Made by a program: the position numbers and the translations under genes. The notes beneath the pieces were generated by a model. That model was not told where the DNA came from. It did no database searches and saw only the letters and a list, made by a program, of their open reading frames with translations. 64,000 bases of DNA. Origin: JALZOC01 sp035758845 (lineage in GTDB: Bacteria; Acidobacteriota; Vicinamibacteria; Vicinamibacterales; 2-12-FULL-66-21). Where the stretch lies: assembly GCA_035758845.1 (NCBI GenBank), contig DASTVZ010000072.1, forward strand, positions 30,005 to 94,004, written 5' to 3'. This document shows, piece after piece, positions 18,137 through 30,031 of the stretch (within the stretch, counting starts at the first letter, position 1; each line of letters begins with the position of its first letter).

Positions 18137-18745
18137 GCGCATCCACTCGGTCGCGACGTTCAACGCCTCCTCGAACACCTCTTGCTGCTTTGCCTTTCCG
18201 CCCGGGACGCGGAACGAATGGTCCCCTCCCGCGATTTCGTGCACGTCGGCGCGCTGTAGCGTGGGAAGAAGCGCCTTGATCTCCTCTGTGCGGCCAAACG
18301 CATCTTTCTCTCCCTGGACGAATAGCATCGGTTCGACGATGTCCGGAAGATGGGCATCCCGGCGTTGCTCCGGTCTTCCAGGCGGATGCAGCGGGTAGCC
18401 GAGCAACAGCACTCCACTCAAGGTTCCGACCGTCTTCTGAGCCGCGACGTGTGTGGCGATTCGTCCGCCCATTGATTTGCCGCCGATGAACAACGGGAGC
18501 GGCGCAGACTCGACGCGTGCCGCTTCAACCGCTTCGCGCCAGGCCTGCTCGAGCACCGGCGCGCGATCGGGCACCTTCCTGCGCGCGGTGATGTATGGAA
18601 AGTCGAACGTCGCGGTGGTCACGCCACGGCTTGCGAATCCTCGCGCCGCTTCAACCATGAACGCGCTGAGCTGCCCTCCCCCAGCTCCGTGCGCAAGCAC
18701 GAGCGCTGCGAACGGGTTCTCGCTACGGTACACTTTGATATCCAC
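18122..18745 (-). CDS. alpha/beta hydrolase, KANL3/Tex30-like
   Basis: A 207-residue cytoplasmic alpha/beta hydrolase of the small dienelactone-hydrolase-like group (KANL3/Tex30 type). Motifs: ALVLAHGAGGG (oxyanion hole), the nucleophile in GGKSMGGR, FVQGEKDAFG (acid Asp) and GGDHSF (His). The substrate is unknown. The C-terminus overlaps the upstream convergent hydrolase by 15 bp, so the two genes share a terminal region on opposite strands. Confidence 0.85.
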   Translation of the reverse strand: MDIKVYRSENPFAALVLAHGAGGGQLSAFMVEAARGFASRGVTTATFDFPYITARRKVPDRAPVLEQAWREAVEAARVESAPLPLFIGGKSMGGRIATHVAAQKTVGTLSGVLLLGYPLHPPGRPEQRRDAHLPDIVEPMLFVQGEKDAFGRTEEIKALLPTLQRADVHEIAGGDHSFRVPGGKAKQQEVFEEALNVATEWMRSRVA

Positions 18746-18764
18746 GGTTGTCAGTATACGAATG

Positions 18765-18845
18765 ATGGCTGCTGGCTGTTAGCTGTCGGCTGCTGGTTGC
18801 TGGCTGCTCGCTAGCAAGAGCCAGGAACCGAGAGCCAACAGAGGT
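18765..18845. repeat. word array, GGCTGTTAGCTG family
   Basis: Words GGCTGCTGGCTGTTAGCTG and variants, then reverse-complement words such as AGCCAGGAACCGAGAGCCAA, in the gap between divergent genes. The related words CCAACAGCCAGACGCCAGCA occur at 55574-55601. Confidence 0.75.
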
Positions 18846-18848
18846 TTT

Positions 18849-21452
18849 ATGATTTCGCGTTTTGGTCATGTATTGCTGCTGCTGGTCCTCCTGTCAACAC
18901 CGGCAATCGCCCAGCGTCTTCCCGACACCGTCGTACCGAGCCATTACGACATTGCTGTGACGCCGAATCTTCAGGCGGCGACGTTCATGGGAACCGAGCG
19001 CATCGCCGTGACGTTGAAGAAGCCGTCGTCGACGATCGTGCTGAACGCGGCAGAGATCGAATTCGACAAGGTGACCATCAAAGCGGGCGCCGCGATCCAG
19101 GAGGCGCGCGTGTCGCTCGATCCCACGAAGGAGCAGGCGACCTTCACAGTCGACCGCGCATTGGCTGCGGGGACGGCCGATATCACCATTGAGTACCGCG
19201 GCACTCTGAACGATCAACTCCGCGGCTTGTATCTAAGCAAAGCGAACAACCGCCGCTATGCAGTGACCCAACTGGAAGCCACCGACGCGCGCCGAATGTT
19301 CCCGTCATTCGATGAGCCGGCCTACAAGGCGACGTTCACGCTATCGGCAACGATCGATCAAGGCGATCACGCGATTTCGAATGGCGCGGTGGTCAGCGAC
19401 ACGCCGGGGCCGGGCGCCGGCAAGCATACGGTGAAGTTCGACACGACGCCGAAGATGTCAACGTATCTCGTGGCGCTCGCGGTCGGTGATTTCGAATGCC
19501 AGTCGGGAGCGGCAGACGGTACTCCAATTCGCATCTGCTCGACGCCAGACAAAAAGGGGCAAACGGGATTCGCGCTCGAGGCCGCCGAAGCCATCCTTCG
19601 CTATTACAACCAGTACTACGCAGTGAGCTATCCCTTCAAAAAGCTCGACGTCGTGGCGGTCCCCGATTTTGCCGCCGGCGCCATGGAGAACACGGCTGCC
19701 ATCTTTTATCGCGAGACGCTGCTACTCGCAGATCCGAAGAGTGCATCCACCAGCGTGCAGAAACAGATAGGCGTGGTACTCGCGCATGAAATGGCGCACC
19801 AGTGGTTTGGCGATCTTGTCACCATGCGATGGTGGGACGACATCTGGTTGAACGAAGGGTTTGCCAACTGGATGGAAACCAAGCCGCTCAAGACATGGAA
19901 GCCCGACTGGCACATGGAACTCAGCGAAGTTCAATCGAACCAGGGCGCGATGCGCCTCGATTCGTTGAAAACGACGCGTCCGATTCGCGCCGAGGCGTGG
20001 ACGCCGGCGGAAATAGGCGAACTGTTCGATGCGATTGCCTACCAGAAAGGAGCCGCCGTCCTGCGGATGGTCGAAGCCTGGGTCGGCGAGGATGCCTTCC
20101 GTACCGGCGTCAACGCCTATATCGATCGCTTCAAGTACGGCAACGCCCGCGCTGAAGACTTTTGGGGCACGTTGACCGAGGTCACCGGAAAGCCGGTGGA
20201 CAAGGTCATGTCAGGGTTTGTCGATCGGCCGGGCGTCCCCGTGGTGGACCCGCGAGTGCAGTGCGAGACGAATCGTGGCTCGATAGCCATCTCGCAGCTG
20301 GCTGAGTCGAGCACGCCCGCTACGAAGAGCACTTCTCAGTCATCTGGTCCCTGGACGATTCCTGTGTGCGTCAAAACCTCCACCCAGCCATCGGCGTGCA
20401 CCGTCGTCGCGAGCACTCCCGCGACGGTTCGTGCCGACACCTGTCCTACCTGGGTCATCGCCAACGCCGGTGGGCGCGGCTATTACCGCGTCATGTACAC
20501 GCCGGAAATGATTCGTTCACTCGCTCGCGCCGTTGATGCGCTGGCACCGGCGGAACGAATTGCGCTGCTCGCGGATGAATGGGCGCACGTGGGCGCCGGA
20601 CGTCACGAGGTCGGCACGTTCATGGATCTTGCCGCGGGGTTCACGAACGAACGGACACCGGATGTGCTGGCAACGTTGCTCGATCGACTTGCGATAATTG
20701 GCGAGGTGGTGACCACAGACGGATCGCGATCGAAGTACCGTGCATGGGTCGCGTCGTTGCTGAAACCGGCGATGGAGGAGGTGGGATGGACGCCCCGTGC
20801 AGGGGAGAACGAACCGCCGCGAGATCTGCTCGTTTCCGCGCTTGGTGGCACCGCGAGAGATCCGGAAACGATTCAGACCGCCCGTCGGATGGTTCTCGCG
20901 CATCTCGATTCGAGCACCAACGACTCCATTGATTCAACCCTGCTGAACGCGCTCGTCAGCTTAGCGGCGATCGATGGGGACAGTTCCTTGTACGATCGAT
21001 ATCTGGCGCGCAGCAAGCAGGCGAGGGATCCGGAGGAACACTACCGATACCTGTATGCGCTCGCCGACTTCAGCGATCCGACACTCGTACGTCGAACAGT
21101 GGATTACATCGTCGGGCCTGAAGTTCGCAATCAGGATACGGCCGTATTTCTCGCGCGGCTTTTCAGCAATGCCGACGCTCGACGCCTTGCGTGGGAGCTG
21201 CTGCAGGCCCGGTGGGACGATCTGCAGAAGAAGTCCGGCCAGGTGTTTGGCAGTCCGCTCTTAATCAGTTCACTCGGACAGTTCTGCGATACGAAGGCGC
21301 GGTCGGAGATCGACACGTTCTTTGCGACGCACAAAGTGCCGGAGGCGGAGCGCACGCTGCAGCAGGCACTGGAGCGGATTTCTGAATGTGCCGCGCTCGC
21401 CGCCTCGCAGTCACCCAAGCTGACGGCGTGGCTCGAGAGTCAGGGACGGTAA
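18849..21452 (+). CDS. exported M1-family aminopeptidase
   Basis: A zinc aminopeptidase of 867 residues with a signal peptide (residues 1-22), probably periplasmic. The M1 signature is complete: exopeptidase motif GAMEN (277-281), zinc site H313-E-x2-H317 and E336 in LNEGFANW. The C-terminal helical ERAP1-like domain (about 450-860) is present. It trims N-terminal residues from peptides. Full length for an ERAP/PepN-like enzyme, apart from a Ser/Thr-rich loop around residues 485-505. The ATG follows directly after a word array. Confidence 0.95.
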   Translation: MISRFGHVLLLLVLLSTPAIAQRLPDTVVPSHYDIAVTPNLQAATFMGTERIAVTLKKPSSTIVLNAAEIEFDKVTIKAGAAIQEARVSLDPTKEQATFTVDRALAAGTADITIEYRGTLNDQLRGLYLSKANNRRYAVTQLEATDARRMFPSFDEPAYKATFTLSATIDQGDHAISNGAVVSDTPGPGAGKHTVKFDTTPKMSTYLVALAVGDFECQSGAADGTPIRICSTPDKKGQTGFALEAAEAILRYYNQYYAVSYPFKKLDVVAVPDFAAGAMENTAAIFYRETLLLADPKSASTSVQKQIGVVLAHEMAHQWFGDLVTMRWWDDIWLNEGFANWMETKPLKTWKPDWHMELSEVQSNQGAMRLDSLKTTRPIRAEAWTPAEIGELFDAIAYQKGAAVLRMVEAWVGEDAFRTGVNAYIDRFKYGNARAEDFWGTLTEVTGKPVDKVMSGFVDRPGVPVVDPRVQCETNRGSIAISQLAESSTPATKSTSQSSGPWTIPVCVKTSTQPSACTVVASTPATVRADTCPTWVIANAGGRGYYRVMYTPEMIRSLARAVDALAPAERIALLADEWAHVGAGRHEVGTFMDLAAGFTNERTPDVLATLLDRLAIIGEVVTTDGSRSKYRAWVASLLKPAMEEVGWTPRAGENEPPRDLLVSALGGTARDPETIQTARRMVLAHLDSSTNDSIDSTLLNALVSLAAIDGDSSLYDRYLARSKQARDPEEHYRYLYALADFSDPTLVRRTVDYIVGPEVRNQDTAVFLARLFSNADARRLAWELLQARWDDLQKKSGQVFGSPLLISSLGQFCDTKARSEIDTFFATHKVPEAERTLQQALERISECAALAASQSPKLTAWLESQGR

Positions 21453-21657
21453 CTACACCCGGAGCGATCCCGCCGCGATGAGGGTGAAGAATGCGGCAGA
21501 TGTGTGAAATTCTGAGAAGGGCTGAGTAAAACCTGTTAGCGCGCGACTAGAGAGACCAGACGGCTTTGTGAGACATCACAACTGCTCCGGCTTCGCAGGA
21601 TTTGGCCTTGCTGGGGACTGCGGATTTTGCCAGTAACCACCGAAGGCTGTCAAGAGC

Positions 21658-21688
21658 GTGTCCGGGGCGATACACCTTCCCCGGACAC
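21658..21688. terminator. hairpin between convergent genes
   Basis: A perfect 10-bp stem GTGTCCGGGG / CCCCGGACAC with an 11-base loop lies just after the convergent NTF2-like gene and 205 bp after the aminopeptidase. The rest of the 250-bp gap shows no gene. Confidence 0.7.
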
Positions 21689-21702
21689 ACGACCGTCTCT
21701 AC

Positions 21703-22170
21703 TCACTTCTTTTTCGCCGGCGGTGGCGGCGGCGCTGCCGCGCTCTCCTGGTGGAACACCACGACCCACTTGCCGTTGCGTTCGGTCCACACGCTCGAGG
21801 CATACGCCGTCGGCGGCAGTGGTTCGCCCTTGAACGTGCCGTTGCCCATCCAGGTGTAGGAGACGACAGCTGTCTTGTCGTCGACCCAGTGGACCTGCGT
21901 ATCCATCAAGTGCCACGAGCCAACTTTGATCTCGTTCATCGCCTTCACGAAGTCCGCAACCTTCATCACACCGGCGCCGTCGATTGAAACGGCGTCGCTC
22001 GCCACCAGGTCGGTAAAGGTTTTGACGTCGTGCTTGGCCACCGCCTCGTTGATCTTGTTTTCGTTGGCAATGAGCGTCTTCTCGATTGCCGCTTTCGAGC
22101 CTGCCTGGGCGAATGCCGCAGTGCTGCAGCCGACCATCAACAGCACGGCTGCGAAACCTGTTGAACGCAT
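21703..22170 (-). CDS. exported NTF2/SnoaL-like protein (DUF4440 type)
   Basis: A 155-residue secreted protein. The signal peptide (RSTGFAAVLLMVGCSTAAFA) is followed by one NTF2-like fold: helix AIEKTLIANENKINEAVAKH, then KTFTDLVASDAVSIDG and strands DTQVHWVDDKTAVVSYTW and RNGKWVVVFHQES. The fold is used by enzymes and binding proteins; function unknown. It ends in a proline run and KKK. The start is ATG 22170, with AGGAG about 5 bases upstream; the longer reading to 22215 runs into the repeat array. Confidence 0.8.
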   Translation of the reverse strand: MRSTGFAAVLLMVGCSTAAFAQAGSKAAIEKTLIANENKINEAVAKHDVKTFTDLVASDAVSIDGAGVMKVADFVKAMNEIKVGSWHLMDTQVHWVDDKTAVVSYTWMGNGTFKGEPLPPTAYASSVWTERNGKWVVVFHQESAAAPPPPPAKKK

Positions 22171-22197
22171 ACTCCTGCCTCCTCCGTTGCGGCGGAT

Positions 22198-22455
22198 TGT
22201 GCCACGGATGAACACGGATCAAGAACCAAAAGCCACGGATAAACACGCATCAGGAACTAAAAGCCACGGATAAACACGGATGAACACGGATCAGGAACTA
22301 AAAGCCACGGATAACACGGATGAACACGGATCAGGAACCAAGCGCCACGGATAAACACGGCTGAACACGGATCTGCCCGGTCGAACGGTTCAGTCGAACG
22401 GGCCGGCTTCAGTCCGGAGGCCTATCCGTGTTTATCCGTGTTCATCCGTAGCTCT
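22198..22455. repeat. long word array, CCACGGAT family (5 units plus inverted arm)
   Basis: CCACGGAT begins at 22202, 22233, 22264, 22305 and 22345, giving unit lengths of 31, 31, 41 and 40 bp. Each unit continues with AAACACGGATGAACACGG and a link such as TCAGGAACTAAAAG. After an unrelated 45-bp centre, the reverse-complement words ATCCGTGTTTATCCGTG and TTCATCCGTAGC follow. The array lies in the divergent gap before the ArsR-type gene. No gene is seen. Confidence 0.9.
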
Positions 22456-22502
22456 TCCGTGGGCCTATTTGCGTGTGATTCCGTGGTTACTTGCCTTATC
22501 TG

Positions 22503-22528
22503 TATCTATGGATGTAGATTTATAGATA
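22503..22528. promoter_or_regulatory. palindromic operator overlapping the sahR-like start
   Basis: A perfect inverted repeat TATCTAT (22503-22509) / ATAGATA (22522-22528) with a 12-base spacer. The right arm ends on the A of the ATG. An AT-rich palindrome of this kind directly on the start of an ArsR-family gene is a typical autoregulatory site. TTGCCT (22491) and TAGATT (22515) could be the promoter hexamers. Confidence 0.55.
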
Positions 22529-23491
22529 TGAGTGACTCCGCGGCCCTGTACCGCCTGCTCGGCGACGACGCCCGGCTGCGGCTGTTGCGGCTGGTGGCGC
22601 TCGAGCGGCTGAACGTGACCGAGCTGACGGGCATTCTCGGTATCGCGCAGTCCGGTGTGTCGCGGCACCTCGGACTCCTCAAGGACGGCGGGCTGGTCAG
22701 TGAAGAGCGTGAAGCGGGCTACACGTATTACGCGATCGCGCCGGCGGTGCGCGACGGTGTGAACGGCCATGCGCCGCTCTGGACGCTCTTGCAGGATCAG
22801 TTCGAGCGCACCGCCCTGACCGAGACCGGCCGCGCCGATAACGCGAGGCTCGAGGAGATCCGGCGGCTGCGCAAGGAAAACTTCGATGCGCATTCCGGGC
22901 CGGATACGAGGGAGCGGCAACTGGTGCCGGGAAGGAGTTGGGCGGCGTGGGCGCGCGCGCTCGGCCATCTTCTGCCCCCAGTCGTGGTCGCCGATCTCGG
23001 GTGCGGCGAAGGCTACCTGACGATTGAAGCGAGTCGATGGGCATCGCGAGTGATCGCGGTCGATCGTTCGCCGGAGGTCTTGAAGCGCGCACGGGATCTC
23101 GCCGCGCGGCGCCGCGTCTCCAACGTCGTCTGGAAACGCGGAACGCTGGAGAAACTGCCGATTGCCGACGAATCCGTCGACATCGCGTTGTTGTCACAGG
23201 CGCTGCACCACGCCGACGACCCTTCACATGTGATGCGCGAGGCCGTGCGAATTCTGGGTCCCGGCGGTCGCGTGCTCGTCCTCGATCTGCGCGAGCACAC
23301 GGAAGGCTGGGTTCGCGAGCGCCTTGGCGATCGATGGCTCGGATTTTCACCAGCCTCCTTGAAAGCGATTCTCAGCGACGCGGGACTGACCGACATCACG
23401 GTCACCGTCGGCGCGCGTCGATCTGGAGATCCATTTACTGTCCTGATTGCGTCCGGCTCGAAGCCTGGAACGAAGCGAAAGCAGAAACTTC

Positions 23492-23499
<8 letters not shown>
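22528..23499 (+). CDS. ArsR-family regulator fused to SAM-dependent methyltransferase domain (SahR-like)
   Basis: A 323-residue regulator. The N-terminal ArsR winged helix (about 1-90) contains the recognition helix region GVSRHLGLLKDGGLV and the wing REAGYTYYAI. The C-terminal class I methyltransferase domain (about 140-310) has motif I VVADLGCGEGYL and the downstream ALLSQALHHADDP. ArsR proteins with this architecture include SahR, a known S-adenosylhomocysteine-responsive repressor of the methionine cycle. The position here, overlapping metH by 8 bp, supports that reading. No CxC metal site is visible. It starts at ATG 22528, inside its own putative operator. Confidence 0.8.
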
Positions 23500-27304
<3,805 letters not shown>

Positions 27305-27305
27305 T

Positions 27306-27440
27306 GACGGAGGCGACGGAGGACACGGGACAAGCGGTCACGCGGAGACCCGGAAGTACGGAGGCAAGGTCAAAGAAATTCTTCCGTGTCTCCGCGTCTC
27401 CGTGTTGAAGTTTGTCCCGTGCTCTCCGTATCCTCCGAGA
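27306..27440. repeat. word array, CACGGAG family
   Basis: Words GACGGAGGCGACGGAGGACA and ACGCGGAGACCCGGA, then reverse-complement words TTCCGTGTCTCCGCGTCTCC and GTGCTCTCCGTATCCTCC. The array occupies the gap between metH and the tandem cyclophilin gene. Confidence 0.85.
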
Positions 27441-27456
27441 CCTATAATCACCCGTC

Positions 27457-28614
27457 ATGCCGCGTCAGTCTTTGTTTGTTGCCGTACTCTCGCTTGTTCT
27501 CCTGACGTCTCCGGTCCTCGCGCAGCGACGGGGCGCACCCGCTCCCGCGACGCAGAATCCTGCGACTGCGCTGTTCACTACCCCGCTGTCGGCCGCGGAA
27601 ATGACCAATAAGCAGGCGGTCGTTAACACGACAGCAGGAACAATCGTCATTGATCTGCGGCCGGACCTCGCGCCGAATCACGTGGGCTACTTCATGAAAC
27701 TGGCGCGTGAACACGCGTTCGACGGCACAGCGTTTCATCGCGTCATCCGTATGGCGATCATTCAAGGCGGCGATCCGTTGTCGAAAGATCCGGCGAAGCG
27801 CAGTCTCTACGGAACCGGTGGCCTGGGGATGTTGAAAGCTGAGTTCAGCGCCGAGCCGGCTACGCGTGGAGCGGTCGCGGCGGTCCTTCAGCCGAACAAA
27901 CTCGATTCGGCAGGATCGCAGTTTTTCATCTGCGTGACCGATCAAGTGGCGCTCAACGGCAAGTACACGATCTTCGGTCGGGTCGCGGAAGGGATGGACG
28001 TGGCACAGAAGATCTCAGAAACCGCCGCGGATGCCGAGAATCGGCCCACCGAGCGGATCGTGATCACTGATGTCGCTATTCGCGAGACGCCGCCGCCCGA
28101 GCCGGAGCCGTTCGCGGGCGATCCGCCGACCGCGCTTGCGCAGTATCGCGCTGCCCTTGAAACATCGCTCGGCACCATTACCGTCGAGTTCTTTCCGGAC
28201 AGAGCGCCAGAGCACGTCCGAAATTTTCTGCGGCTGGCCGAGACGGGAGTTTATGACGGCACCGCGTTTCATCGTGTCGTTCGAGGCTTCGTCGTGCAAA
28301 CCGGCGCGCTCACGTCGCGTGCACCACTTACGGAGAAGCAGCGCAAGTACGTTCACACGCTCAAGCCGGAGTTCAGCGAGACGCCGCACGTCAAAGGCAT
28401 TTTGTCGATGGCGCGGGGCGACGATCCGGCGAGCGCCACCACATCGTTCTTTATTGTGACCGGCAATGCGTCGTCGCTCGACGGGAAGTACACCGTATTC
28501 GGCAGGGTCGTGGAAGGGTTGCCGGTGGTTGATGCGATTGAGCAGGCGCCCGTAAACGGTGAAACACCCGTCACTCGTATTGAACTCACAAGAGTCCGAA
28601 TCATTCGCCCCTAG
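27457..28614 (+). CDS. exported protein with two tandem cyclophilin domains
   Basis: A 385-residue peptidyl-prolyl isomerase with signal peptide (residues 1-22, ending PVLAQ) and two cyclophilin domains (about 50-210 and 225-385). Domain 1 keeps FHRVIRMAIIQGGDP and GSQFFI but replaces the usual MA-rich strand with AVLQPNKLDSA. Domain 2 keeps FHRVVRGFVVQ and SMARGDDP but has TSFFI in place of GSQFFI and lacks the GGD. Each site therefore differs from the consensus, so one or both may be weak or peptide-binding only. It sits upstream of a beta-propeller gene with a 15-bp gap, likely one operon. Confidence 0.88.
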   Translation: MPRQSLFVAVLSLVLLTSPVLAQRRGAPAPATQNPATALFTTPLSAAEMTNKQAVVNTTAGTIVIDLRPDLAPNHVGYFMKLAREHAFDGTAFHRVIRMAIIQGGDPLSKDPAKRSLYGTGGLGMLKAEFSAEPATRGAVAAVLQPNKLDSAGSQFFICVTDQVALNGKYTIFGRVAEGMDVAQKISETAADAENRPTERIVITDVAIRETPPPEPEPFAGDPPTALAQYRAALETSLGTITVEFFPDRAPEHVRNFLRLAETGVYDGTAFHRVVRGFVVQTGALTSRAPLTEKQRKYVHTLKPEFSETPHVKGILSMARGDDPASATTSFFIVTGNASSLDGKYTVFGRVVEGLPVVDAIEQAPVNGETPVTRIELTRVRIIRP

Positions 28615-28629
28615 CCACGGATCAACACC

Positions 28630-29853
28630 ATGAAACGTTTTGTCATCGTGACGGCAATTCTGTCCCTCTCGAGCGTAGCCTCGAACCGAGCGTTCGACGA
28701 TTGGCCCCAGTGGCGTGGACCGAAACGGGACGGAATCTCCGTCGAACGCGGGCTTCTCAAGGCGTGGCCGGCTGCGGGTCCGCCGGTCGCGTGGCGTGCG
28801 GCTGGCGCGGGTGAAGGCTACTCGTCGTTCTCTGCGGCCAACGGCAGGCTCTATACCCTTGGCGCCCGCGGCGGCACTGAATATCTGATGGCGTACGACG
28901 CCAACAGCGGCAAGAAGTTGTGGGAGATCGCCCACGGCCGGCGATTCAACAACGATAGAGGCGACGGTCCACGCTCGACCCCCACGGTCGATGGCGATCG
29001 ACTTTACACATTCGGCGCGAGCGGCGACATGTCGGTCGTGGAAGCCGCCAGCGGCAAGGTCTTCTGGAAGATGAACCTGCTCGACAAGTTCGGCGGGTCG
29101 AACATTCAGTGGGGGCTCAGTGAATCACCGCTCGTGCTGGCGGATCGGATTCTCGTCAGCCCGGGCGGGCGCGGCGCAGCAATTGTTGCCCTGAACAAGA
29201 CCGATGGTTCGGTGCTCTGGAAGAGCCTCGGAGACGAGCCCGGATACTCCTCGGCGGTGCTACACGAAGCCAACGGTGCGCGTGAAGCAATCTATTTCAC
29301 CGCTGAGCGCGCACTTGGCGTTGACGTGGAAACCGGAAATCTCCTCTGGAGCTACAACCAGGTCGCTAACCAGACAGCCAATATCGCGACACCGATCGTG
29401 CGCGGCAATCACGTGTTTTTGTCGTCCGCCTACGGCACTGGGGCGGCGCTGCTCGAGTTGACGCCCGCGCCCAACAAAGTCACCGCCCGGCAGGTGTACT
29501 TCACACGCGACATGCGTAACCATCACGCGAGTTCCGTACTCGTCGGCGACTACCTGTACGGATTCTCCGATGCGATTCTGACAGCGATGAAGTTCGATAG
29601 CGGACAGGTGGCGTGGCGCGACCGCAGTGTCGGCAAAGGCTCCGTCATATTCGCGGACGATCGGCTGTATCTCTACAGCGAACAGGGGGTCGTCGGTTTG
29701 GCGGAAGCGAACCCGGCCGGGTATCGGGAGCACGGCCGTTTTCAGATCCGAGCGGGTGGCCTCCCCACCTGGAGCCATCCGGTCGTGTCGAACGGGAAGC
29801 TGTTTATTCGCGACCAGGACAATATCTACGCGTACGACGTCAGGCAGAAATGA
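28630..29853 (+). CDS. exported PQQ-like beta-propeller protein
   Basis: A 407-residue protein with a signal peptide and beta-propeller blades of the PQQ/quinoprotein type: DWPQWRGPKRDGIS at the N-terminus, and blades with AYDANSGKKLWEI, EAASGKVFWKM, NKTDGSVLWKS and DVETGNLLWSY. The residues that bind PQQ in true dehydrogenases are not apparent, so a binding or scaffold role is more likely than oxidation. Such single-propeller proteins are frequent in Acidobacteriota and Planctomycetes. Its start follows a short repeat word (CCACGGATCAACACC, 28616-28630). Confidence 0.85.
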   Translation: MKRFVIVTAILSLSSVASNRAFDDWPQWRGPKRDGISVERGLLKAWPAAGPPVAWRAAGAGEGYSSFSAANGRLYTLGARGGTEYLMAYDANSGKKLWEIAHGRRFNNDRGDGPRSTPTVDGDRLYTFGASGDMSVVEAASGKVFWKMNLLDKFGGSNIQWGLSESPLVLADRILVSPGGRGAAIVALNKTDGSVLWKSLGDEPGYSSAVLHEANGAREAIYFTAERALGVDVETGNLLWSYNQVANQTANIATPIVRGNHVFLSSAYGTGAALLELTPAPNKVTARQVYFTRDMRNHHASSVLVGDYLYGFSDAILTAMKFDSGQVAWRDRSVGKGSVIFADDRLYLYSEQGVVGLAEANPAGYREHGRFQIRAGGLPTWSHPVVSNGKLFIRDQDNIYAYDVRQK

Positions 29854-29866
29854 CTGAATCGCTACT

Positions 29867-29944
29867 AATCCTGAATCCTCGAATCGCGAATCCTCGAATC
29901 CCGCGAATCGTCGGATCGCGGATCCCGGGCAACGGATCCCGGCA
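29867..29944. repeat. word array, GAATCCTCGAATC and GGATCCCGG
   Basis: Words CCTCGAATCGCGAATCCTCG, then CGGATCGCGGATCCCGG and AACGGATCCCGG, between the beta-propeller gene and the NYN gene. The same two word types occur in opposite orientation at 32648-32735. The remaining 87 bp up to 30031 holds a possible -10 element GATAAT (29962) only. Confidence 0.82.
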
Positions 29945-30031
29945 ATGTTCCAGCGCGAATGAGCGATAATGGAAGGATAGCCAGGAGGCCGTGGGAGTAA
30001 CCCGTAAGTTGCAAAAGGAATACAGGAAGTC

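Noticed and set aside
21453..21657. Possible small gene or ncRNA in the 205 bp after the aminopeptidase
   Set aside because: No open frame with start and ribosome-binding site and no tRNA-like cloverleaf; only the hairpin at its end is supportable.
22198..22455. Possible CRISPR array (regular repeats with spacers)
   Set aside because: Unit lengths vary (31-41 bp), the 'spacers' are themselves repeat words, an inverted arm follows, and no cas gene is nearby.
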